A DNA stretch of 64,000 bases. Source: Linepithema humile. Lineage: Eukaryota > Arthropoda > Insecta > Hymenoptera > Formicidae. The notes under the pieces were generated by a model. That model was not told where the DNA came from. It did no database searches and was given only the letters and a program-made list of their open reading frames with translations. Position numbers and translations under genes: made by a program. Shown here piece by piece: positions 13,501-25,875 of this stretch; the stretch's first letter is position 1, and every line of letters starts with the position of its first letter. The stretch is taken from the NCBI RefSeq assembly GCF_040581485.1, contig NC_090133.1, forward strand, positions 19,964,001 through 20,028,000, given 5' to 3'.

Positions 13501-16500
13501 TCATAAAATTGTCGAAATAATATCCGTAGACATAAAGAAATTTTATGTTTTTACAGATACAATTTAAAAATATCAAAGGTTGAATAAAAACGGTTACTTG
13601 TTTGTTCTTTTTTCATTCGCGTGGTGAACTATTTCGGCTTGCTTGCGTAAACATGCATTTTTACAAATAAAAGCGCGATTTTAGCACATATTGACTACTA
13701 TTAATCAATAAATGTAACAAATAATAACACAAAATGCAGAATAAATCAGATCATATTATAGGGAATATAGGTATCTGAAATATCTTTATTTAATAAATAA
13801 TTTAATAATAATGCATGAATGTTTGGCAAGAATGTGGTCATAAATGCCATGGTCATAAAATATATGTATCACGTAAACAATTTTGAACAGTTTTACGTAA
13901 ATAATTTTGAACTAGTAATAGCTGTACACAGAAAATATATTTTGGTATATTTTATTTGGTATAAACAATTTTGAACAGTTTTACGTAAATAATTTTGAAC
14001 TAGTAATAGCTATACACAGAAAATATATTTTGGTATATTTTACATGTTATCTTTTAGTCTTACAATTATCATTTCATATTTTTGTTAAGTATTTACGTAC
14101 GAGAATATAACGTAACAAGATATACAGAATAAATAAATTAACATTTATTTATCAGTGCTGTATATTTTGGTCTTGTTTGTATTTAAAATAATATGCATAT
14201 TATATATCACATTTATATAATTTCTGCTTTACCTCTGCTTATATTAAATATTTTATTAAATTTGAATAAATTTAGTGCTTTTTTTTAATCTTTCAAATGC
14301 CAACTTTTAATAACTTCTAGCAATAACAGTATAGTATTAATATCTTATTACGATTTATGCTTTTTAAATATTTTTATCATGTCGCTGATTATTCTTATTA
14401 TTATTAATAAGTTAATGTTAAACAAAATTGTTAAGACAATTGAGAAACTTGTCTTTTAAATTCATATGATAACAATCATGAAATTCAAAATTTAGACAAA
14501 TGTCTCTATTAAAGTTTATATATATACGTTATATTACCTAAGCAGTTTGTTGCATAGTTAAGTTCATGTACAAACTCATTGTAAATATCTTTTTTCGTAT
14601 CTCATTCCTTTTAACATTGTCATTGCCTCCAACATTGCCAATGCTGAGATTGGTGTTATTTTCGTTCGGCGCTGAAAAATGTATCAATCGTGTAGTCGTC
14701 AACTTTTAAATATTACGAATCGAGATTTTAAAAGCAAATATTTATATATAGAATAGATCAATCTTTTGATTAATACGATTTTTTTTTAGAACTTTCTATG
14801 ATACTTTATGGTACTAAAATCTGTTTTATTGACTTCTTTTGTTGAAATAAGAAAAAAATATTTTAACACATGATACGTATCATGTACATTTTCTATTTCC
14901 AAATATCAGATTGCAAGGGAAAGCTTTTGATCAGCGTTATACTAAATTATTTTTATATTTTTGAAATTTATCGAATTGAGCACTAATTGTAGCAATTATA
15001 TAGAACAGCGAGATCTGTAGATACAGATTCAAAAATTTTTACAGTCTCATATTTTTTGATGTCGTTTTTGAACATGAATATAGGCATGCAACAGTGTATT
15101 GCACAAATAAATGTACAGTACGTTCTCGACGTACTTCTAATAATATTGATAATTATAATGCAAACTATTACTTGCTTCTATCGCTCAAGTTATACATATA
15201 TGCGTAATGTGTGACGTTTGTTCATATACATTTATGTATTTCATTTTCTTACATATGAATTTCAAATTGCACGGCGCAATTTGGAGTTTTTATTATTTCT
15301 CAGTAAAGCAATTTTAGGGATTGGTAAAAAAAAATACAAAAATAATAATTTTTTACACAGATAATAATGAGGTAGTAAAAAGGTTAAAACACGAGAGATA
15401 CAAAACTAAATTTTTCTTGCTAGATTTGTACAATATTTTATGTTGAAACTTGTATATTCTGTTTCATGTCAAAATTTTTAATTTTACGTACTAAATATTT
15501 ACTAATTTTTTTTAGAATATTAATATTGCGGTTTACTTCTGTATGTACATATAATTTCTTTTTGCATACATTTTTTCTAACAATCTTATCAAGAGAACAC
15601 AAAATAATAAGTGTAAATTTTGTCACAATTTTATTATCACTCTTATTTGGGAGCTTAATAATTGGGAGAATAGATAACTAATTAGTGTGGGTTTATTAAC
15701 TCTCGCGGTAATATTTTTTTTTTTTAATTTATTTCTATTATTTTTATATATTGTGGTGTATTATATAATTTTCAACTTTAGTTATATTAATTGTAGAAAA
15801 AAGGATGCAAAAGAAATTTTTTGTTTTGTAATAATTATTATTTTAACGTATTTTTCTATTTTACGATTTTATGATAAAATTATTGAAATAATACATATAA
15901 AAATAAATCAATTTTTAACACAATACAACATATATAATGTGTTTACAAAATTTAATCTTAATCTTTTGATTCAAAGTTTTATCGCGTGTAATATAATATT
16001 ATTGTTGTAATGACATTGGAATTCGAAATTGCTTAAATATTACATCGTTAATGTGTTGATTCTTACTATCATTTCAATGGCATTCTCTAGAATGTAGTTA
16101 AGAATAGTGATAGTATAGTCTTGAAATGTTTCAGGCAAAAGAAAGAAAACATTCATGATTTGACCAAAGAACTTGAAAATATTTCCTATATACGTTATGT
16201 TGTTTAAACATTGTATTATATTGTTAAGATCATTTGTTACATCATTCGCTGTAGTAATGTTGCCACTGATGAATCCGATATTGCTTTCTTCTGTCACTGA
16301 AAAAGTGTATCAATCATATACAAAGCGAATTTTGACATATTATGAGTAAATATTGAAAAACTAAAATTTATATATACGATATATGCAATCTTTGACCCAT
16401 ACGAGTTTTTAGAGCTTTCTATATACTGAAATTTAATTTTTTTTATTGATATGAGAAAAAATATTTGTTAATATCATGTAATATTTAACTAATATGCATA

Positions 16501-19500
16501 TATTTTTTAATATCAAATATCAAATTGCGCAAGAAAGCTTTTGATAAGCGTTACACGAAATGATTATCATTTTTCTATCACTTACCGACTTGTGCATTGA
16601 CTGCAGCAAGTGTATAGTACAGCGGGATCAGCAGGTATACATTTGAATATCTTTGCAGCCTCATGTTTGTTGTGCGTGCTATTACGGATATGAAGTTCAT
16701 ATTATGAACACAAGCGCAACCATACACTAATGAACTGCACGACGCGTACTCGGTGTATTTATAACACCGATAATTATAATGCAAAACTATTACTTGCTTC
16801 TATCGCTCTCGTATGTATGCTTGATGTGTATGTATAACACTTACTCATATACGTTTGTGCATTTCATTTTCTGTTATACGAATTTTATATTGCGTGTAAC
16901 AATTTTTTTCTGAAGCAATTCCTGGACGAAGAAATTGCAAATTAAGACTTGTCTTATTCATACGACAATGTGGCAGTAGAAAGAATAAGAGACGATTTTT
17001 AAAATTCTAATATTTTTTATAAGATTTATATTTTGTGTAGAGACACGTATATTTTGTTTACATAAGAAATACTAATACAAAATGTAGAATAAATTAGAAC
17101 ATATAGGGAAGATAACTATTCGAAATATCTTTATTAAATAACTTAATAATAATGCATGAATATTGAACAAGAATGTGATTAGAAATAAATTAAATGCATA
17201 TCTTAATGCAATAAGAGCTAGCAATTTTGAATTAAAAGCGTTATTTTATATTTCACCGTCTAAATTTGATTTTCGTAGAACAATATACTTCTGTGTTGAA
17301 TAATACATAACGCAATAGATTTATATATAATTCTATTTTATCAGACTTTAAATAAGATCAGACTTTTAGTAAATTTTTTGACGGATTAGCATTATCTTGT
17401 TACAATAGTCTATCTCCTGTCAGACCATACAAATTTATCTACTGCCCGAACGCAAGAAGTTGTATACTGTCTGACCAAGACGTTTTATCACTACTGTCAA
17501 GTTTCTCGTAATTGATATATGGGTATTGCGTATAATTGCAAATAACTTTTCGATTATATCTATAATATTTTTTTGAATTATACATTCAATATTGATATAT
17601 CTAATATATATCTGAAATACAATACTCCAGAAAATATATTTTGTATTGTTGAGCTTATTATTATATATATGTTTCTAATTATACTTTTTATTCTTACAGT
17701 TATATCAATTCATATTACTCTTATACTTATGTCAGTATAAATGTAAGAAAGTGTACAAAATACATAAGTGTATGTTTACATACATTTATTTATGCTGCAT
17801 ATTTTGTTTTTTGCATTTAAACACAATATACATACTGTTTATTATATTTACATTAATTATATTTATTCTTGTTATTCTCTGTTAAATAATTTACTAAGTT
17901 TGAATAATTTAGAATTTTAAATCTTTTAAAAGTAAAATTTTAATAACTGTAGTAGTATTATATTGTTGCAAAATATTGAAATTTCTCCTGCATTGTGTTG
18001 ATTAGTACTAACATCTCAATGATAAGCGCAACTATGTTGTTATAATAACGAAGAACATCATATTGTAAATTTGGAGGTAAAATTGAAAAAGCACTTATAG
18101 TTTGAGTAAAAAATACATCTAAAAAATTTCCTACAAACTTTGTGTTTGTGAAGCATTGTGCTGCACTTTGAAGATCTCTGCTCACATTATCGTAAGAATT
18201 GTTATTGTATAAAATATTGTTAAACATTTGTTTTACATTATTAAAAAGATTATTTCCTGTGATATTAGGAAAGAAATTTGGTATAACATTCCTTGTGATA
18301 TTAGGAAAGAAATTTGGTATAACATTCCCTGTGATATTAGGAAAGAAATTTGGTATAACATTCCCTGTGATATTAGGAAAGAAATTTGGTATAACATTTC
18401 CTGTGATATTAGGAAAGAAATTTGGTATAACATTCCCTGTGATATTAGGAAAGAAATTTGGCATAACATTCCCTGTGATGTTAGGAAGGAAATTTGGTAT
18501 AACATTCCTTGTGATATTAGGAAAGAAATTTGGTATAACATTTCCTGTGATATTAGGAAAGAAATTTGGCATAACATTCCCTGTGATGTTAGGAAGGAAA
18601 TTTGGTAAAACATTCCCTGTGATGTTAGGAAGAAAATTTGGCACATTTCCTGTGATATTAGGAAAGAGGTTTGTCACAGGATTCCCTGTATTGCCATTTA
18701 AGAAATTTGGCACACCATTGAATGTGTTATTATTATTGCCAAATGGTAGTCCCATTGGAATATTATTTCCTATAATACTGCCAATGCCATTCCCTGTAAC
18801 ATTCTCAGCGCTAATTGCTGTTTCCGGATTAAATAACGTAATATTGCCATTTCCCATATTATTCAATGGAACATTGCCACTGCCTATGATATTGCCAATG
18901 CCATTATTTCCAAACGGCTCTGAAAAAATGTGTCAATCGTGTAGACCGAATTTTTAAATATTTAGGGTCAATGTTTAGAGAGCAAATATTCAAATATATA
19001 TGTATATAACATATGCAACATTCCACGATTAATTATTAAAGTTGTCTATATGTTTTAATTTGTTTTATTGAGTCTTTTCATTAAAATGAGAAAGAAAAAT
19101 TGTCAATGCAAGATATTATATCGCACAGTACTTAACGACTTTCTGTATGCTTTTTTAATACTCAATATCAGATTGCAAGAGAAGCCTCTTCATAAATGTT
19201 ACGCAAAATGATTATCAGTTTTGTGACTCACCGAATTGTGCACTGACTGCAGCAATTATACAGAATAGTGAGATCAGCAAATATATATTCGAATATCTTT
19301 GGAACCTCATGTTTGTCGTGGTCGCTATGAACACATATGCAACAACGAACTGCACTAATAAACTACGCAGCGTGCTCTGCGTATTTATAACACACCGATA
19401 ATTATAATGCAAAATTTACTTGCTCTATCGCTCATATATGTATGCGTAACATAATATTTGTGTATGTATGTTTATGTATTCTATTTTCCTGAATATGAAT

Positions 19501-22500
19501 TTCAAATTACGTAAAGCAGAGTGCATTATATTATTTTTGCATGTAAAACTATTTTAGAAACTAACGACAAAAAATTTGTAAATTAATAATTGTCTTATTC
19601 AGATGGCAATTGCAGCAATAGGAAAGCTAAAATACGAGTTTTAATATTCTAAATTTTTCTTTTGCAACTGTAATTTATGTGAAGATATTATTTTTAGATG
19701 CACATAAAAATTTTACAAATTATACAAAAATTTTTGCAAATTTACGTATAGTTTAGAAAAAAATAACGTTATTTGTTAGTTATTTTGTCATTCACTTTTT
19801 AACTGCTTACGTAAATATAAATTTTTACAAATAAAAATGTGTTTATAATACATATTTTATTATTGATCATTGTTAATCGATAAATGCAACAAATATTAAC
19901 ACACAATATAGAATTAATCAATTACTAAGAAAGAGAGAAAATAATAACTATCTAACGTCATTCGAATTACGATCATCTAAAGTACATGGCTCAACTTTCA
20001 CGGAACAATGATACTTCGCGAAATAACACATAGCTAGATTTATAAAATTTTTTTATACATTAAATTCTATAAATTTTTCGATTGATCATTTATTTAGCTT
20101 GCCGCAGTAGTCCATATCCTGTCAGACTATACAGATTTACCTACTACCCGAACGTAAGAAGTTATGTACTGTCTGACCAGGACGGTATATCACTACTGTG
20201 TGTCGAACTCCTGTACAATCGATCAGGCTGCCACAGTGTTGGCAAATAATTTCCCGCGATTATATCACTAATGTCTTCTTCGTCTTATCTATATGTATAC
20301 TCGATGTCGTATTGATATACAATCTCATATATTTATCTGCATATGTATAAAGTACAGTACTCCAAAAAGTGCATTTTAATGTGTGCATGTGTTGGACATA
20401 TTTATATATTTTTTTTTTTCACATTTATCAGTTTATATTAAAATATAAAATAATTTATTCATTTATTTATTCATTTTAAGTCTGAATAAGTTTATATAAT
20501 ATAACTTTCCGTGTTTTTGAAATCTAGGTTTTAATGACGATTTGCTAATTAAATATGCAAAAATGTCTTAAGAAAAGGAAGAAATGCATTATTTAAAATT
20601 ATTATTGATAATATTTAAAAATTTGATAATTCTATCTATAAAAGTTTGTATAGCCTTTATATTGCATAAGCAATGTGCTTTATCAATAAGTTCTTTTATC
20701 AAATCACCATATATGTTGTTTTTTTCATTATTCTTTGCATTATTATCATTGCTTAAAATATTTTTAGTGTTAAGACTGTCATTTTCAAACGATGTTGAAA
20801 AGGTGTCAATTGTGTAGAGCGAATTTAAATATTTTAAATAATTATATATATTTTAAATAAGTTGATAATTATAACATTGATAATTGACATGCTGTGGACA
20901 TAATCAATGATCCTCGCAAAGAAAATGCTCTAAATGCATTACGTATAATATTATTGCCTAATATTATTTTATTTTTTATTATATCCTTCTAATATCCTTC
21001 TAATTTTTCGTTCAGGTGTACAAGTACAATATTTAAAATTTACTCGATAAAATTTTATTTAGTTGCGATAAAAATGAATGTTGCACAACATAATTATAAT
21101 TTTCCGTGACTTATCGAATGATATGCGGTAGCAGTAACAACAGCAAGATCAGCCGACATATATTCCAATATCCTTGGCACCTCGTGTTTCTAGTCGGCAC
21201 TATTATGAACATAAACTACATGCAGCACTAATGGACTACGTAGCGTTTACTCGAGGCATTTATAATAATAACCGACAATTATAATGCAAAATTATTACTT
21301 ACCTTTATCACTCACATATGTGAACGTGACGTACAATAATTGTTCATATACTTTTGTGCATTTTATTTTCCTACATATTCAATTTCAAATTGCGTGAAAC
21401 AATTTCCACTTTTTATGTTTTGTAAACAATTTTAGCGACAAAAAATTGAAAATTAGAAAATTGTATCTAATTTAGTTGATAGTGTAGCGATCGAAGGGTT
21501 GAAATACAAAATTTTTCCAAATTTTTCTTGCAAAATTTATGTACTAACGCATGAATTTGAGCAAATGAATAAGCTGCATATTTTATTGCACAAAGAGCTA
21601 GTAGTTTTAAATTAAAATAAATAGTATTTAAATTTACAATTACCTAAAATATATTAAACTTGACTTTTGTAAAAAAATGATTCTTCTGTTTGATTGTGAG
21701 TAATACATAATATAGCTGGACTTACATAGCTCTTTATTGCACCGAATTTTGTGAATTTTTCGACGAATTAACATTTATTTATCTCGCTACGAAATCATAC
21801 AGATTATCCACTGCTCGAATGCAAGGAATTATATACTGTTTGACCAAGACATTTTGTTACTACTGCTGAACTTCCGTATAACTGATCGTGATTCCTTGCT
21901 TGCAAATAATTTCTCGCGAATATATTTGTAATATTCTTTTGAGTTATACATTCAATCTCGTATATTGATCAGTATATATTCAAAATCTGATATCACAGGA
22001 AATACATTTTAATATGTATGTGTATTTGCCACATTATCTATATTTTTCATATATTTTATTACAATTATCTTACGTTACAATGATAATATTGCGTCATAAA
22101 CTAGCTGATATTGATATAACAAGATGCACAGAATATATTTAAAAGAACATTGATTTATTGGTATCCTATTTTCTATTGTTGTTTACTATGTATATACTAT
22201 ATATCGTGTTTAAATAATTTCTGCTATTTTCTGTTGAATAATTCGTCATGTTTTAATAAGTTCAAAATTTTTATGACGACAAGTCAAAAAGTGAATGTAA
22301 TTTATAAAGTGGCCTTATTAAATGTGAAACAATTTCTATCCAATTTCCGATTTGTAGAAATGTGTTAATTATTACGTTATAAATCAAGTTCAGAGCACCT
22401 TTATATTGCACTTTTAAGGAGTGTGGCAATAAAATCATTAGTATCTTATTTAGATCGATAATTAGCACAATAAGTGTGCCCAGGATTTCTGTCTTTTTTA

Positions 22501-25500
22501 CGCATTCTAAAATCGTGCACAATTCGTTTTTTATATCCTCCGATGTAATTCTGCTGACGTTTTGGCTGACACTGGTGTCACTTGTGGTAACATTTGTGGC
22601 GTTATTTGTGGTCAGCGCTAAAAATGTGTGAAAACCGTGTTAATCGTGTTAATTTGAGCGAATTTTCAAATATTGTAAATAATCTTTGTTTTATGGAATT
22701 TGTATGGAATGTTGTATTAAATTTTCTAAAGTTTTCTACGTAGTGGAATTTATTTTATTAATTTTTTTATCGAAACAAAAATAATATTCTTAACACAAGA
22801 TGTTATCATACGTGATACCTAACCAATTTTTATATATTTTTTTGTAATATCAAACTATAAGAAAAAGTTTTCGATGAACATTGGAAATAATCACTTACTG
22901 TTTTGTATGCCTTGTGCACTGACTGCAGCAGTTATACAGAAAAGCGAGATTAGCAGACACGTATTTGAATACCCTTGCAGCTTCATATTTCTTGTGGATT
23001 ATATTATGAGCATAGGCAAGTAATGTACTGTACTAATGGACTGCGCATATTCGATGCGTTTATATTAACTCCGATGTAATGACTGCAAACCATTACTGCC
23101 TCTATCAACGTAATTATTGCAAAACCGTTACTTGGCTCTATCGCAGACTCTATGTGTTACACATGATACTTGTTTGCACATTCGTGCATTTTATTTTTCC
23201 ACGAATTTCAAATTTTATAAAGCAATTTGCGCCTTTTATTCTTTTTTTATGTAGCAATTTTAATAATTGGCAGCGAAATAAATTAAAGGTTAATCATTAT
23301 TTCGTTTAATGTTAGTAGTGAGAAGGTTAAAACATCAGATTCATGATTCTAAATTTTTCTTACAAAATACATATTTCATGTGAAGACACATGATATTTTA
23401 TTATCAGGCGGAACTTTTAATTCTGCTTATTAGATATTTACAATAATCGATACTGCAGTATTATGAAAAATTTCTAACAAATTAGTCTTGTTTGTACATC
23501 AAGTTTTTTCTTCATTTCTGCATGTGTATCTTCGATAATTTTATCAGGAAAGCAACATTATTTTTATTTATGAAAGTAATATAAGAGTAGCTAAATATGT
23601 AATCAATAGTTTTATACACAACGCCAAGCAGTATTATTTTCGACTCACTTTTATCATTTGCTTTGTCACACATATTATGCTATTATGTACTAATTTATCT
23701 TTACTCACCAATAATAGATCAAATGAATGCGAAGGACACTGTACGTTGTTTTGCAATAATAATCATTTCTATTTGACCATCACTTTACGGCTTCTTGATA
23801 AAATTATCAAAGTAGCACATGAAGAAGTGAAAATTTGTGTCGTACAAACGTCAAATTGCCCATTTATTTGAAATGTTTTGCAAAATTAGCATTCACTCAA
23901 CTTGTCTTTACTGTTTCAAACATTTTATTGAATGTAATTAGAAACTGCGTAATTTTGATGTTTTCTAAGATCATACGTGAATCTAAAAGTAGCAAAATGT
24001 ACTCACTCTATGAAACTTTTTATATATAAAATATATTTTAAACTTTGCTGGATATAATCTCTTGATTGAGAACCAGTTTAGTAGTTTCTCCTTGACTCAA
24101 CTTTTCGAGAATCCTCTGGGAAAATTGCGAATGGCAGGAGTCACAAATCTAATCTCTAGTAACTTCTCTACCTCTGCTACTTTAAACTCAAAAGTTCGAA
24201 TCAATCGAGTCATTCCGGACTTCTTGTACACGCGTACTCGCTATCGTGTTTTGTGTGTTTTTTTTTTTTTTATGAGATCTTATGAGATGTATTTTCGTCT
24301 ATCTTTCGCTTAAATTTTCGCGAAAATTTTTTTTTCTCAGGCTAAAGACTTCTTTACGCCCACTTCCGATTATATCAAGCTTTGCAGAACATTTCCATAT
24401 CTCTGATGAATCTCGAAAACAAGCTAGACAATGACAAAACCGAATGCAAGGTCAACCTTTCGGTCGACCAACGCAGAAGGGAAGATTGGGAAACATCTCT
24501 CGGGTATATCTCGAGATCCATAATGTTGGCGTGTCGCCAGGAGACGTGGCGCCTGGCGCCATATATGAACCGCTCCATATATGAACTTATTTCCCTCGTA
24601 AAGCATGTTTATTTTTAACATGATATACCCTTGATAACTGCGCCTTAAAGCTCGGTTAGAGTGTAATACATTTTAAATCGAATAACGAATTGTTTGTCTG
24701 CGGATTTATTTATTCGCGATGGGTCTTTCATTTGTTACACTTCGAAAATTGGCAAAGTTCCAATAATTGCTCTTAAGAGAGAATACCTATTAGAAACACC
24801 ACGTATTTCCAAACAGATGAAGGAATTCGCAATTGAAAGAAAAACGATAGATCCATGATATCCCACATGTTTACATAGCGAATGCAAGCGATTCGGATAA
24901 GCGCTCCAGCATGAAAACAACCGTATGATTTAATTAGCTGCGATTGCATTTGATTACGTGTAACGCAGCGAATACAGAAAAAGCGCTCAAAAAGCGTCAC
25001 GAATGCATGTACGTGTTGTACTTATGTAAACACGCCGGGTCAGCGGCTCTTGTTATTACGCGCGAATTCATTTTGCAGGAGTTGCTGTATTAACTGTATT
25101 GCCATTTGTCATCGTTGGCTCACTCGTTGTGCATCGAATTTATGCCATCTTAGCTAAACCCGTCACGCATAACTTCAGTCACATCGAGATAAATGATTTT
25201 TCTATGAATATACCGACATTAAAACAAAGATGCCGCTTACTTTCCTGATATGCAAAATGCAGTATATCAGCGATAGTGAGCTCTGACGACAATACCTCGC
25301 GATAACGTATCACAAAAAACTTTGAGCGTCAGTATTTGCAAACCAAATTTCTTGTATTTTAGAATTACGTAATACGAGGAATGCTGGATTTGTGCCGAGC
25401 GGAGAGATGTCCTTGCGCATTCTCACGAATAAGCGTTATCTTTATTAGGCGAAAATAGGAAAAATATGTGAATTTGAGTTGCTAATGTAAGAAACCACCC

Positions 25501-25840
25501 TATCCAATCGTACTTTAACAGTAAACTCAACTTCTGTTTACGAACGCTGTGCTGCGCAGATTGTGGTATCATTGTTTAAACAAGCGATATGGATTTGAGC
25601 AACATGCACTCGACTTTTAGCTCTTTAATTTCTATTTGAAACAAAATTGAAATAAAATCGTTAATAAATTGTTATTCTAAAAAATAACTACGTATCTTAA
25701 ATACAATAATTTGAAATTATAATAGTATGATAAATACTTCTTTTATTAGAAATTTGCAAATTATTTCATTGTCAGAGATTTTTACGTTGTAAATTTAATA
25801 TTAATATTGTTATTAATTTTTAACGTAATTGCGCATTTGA

Positions 25841-25875
<35 letters not shown>

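Noticed and set aside
15466..16010. Two + strand hydrophobic frames between array genes
   Set aside because: Very AT-rich, composed of Ile/Phe/Leu/Asn/Lys, with no start context and no match in the equivalent place of other array units.
18233..18646. Another minus-strand frame and a + strand frame with CDIRKEIWYNIP repeats
   Set aside because: Same cause: out-of-frame readings of the minisatellite.
18199..18957. A 252-codon + strand frame with LGKKFGITFPVI repeats
   Set aside because: It is the antisense shadow of the 36-bp minisatellite in array gene 4. The repeat unit lacks stops in this frame, and there is no promoter, signal or splice context.
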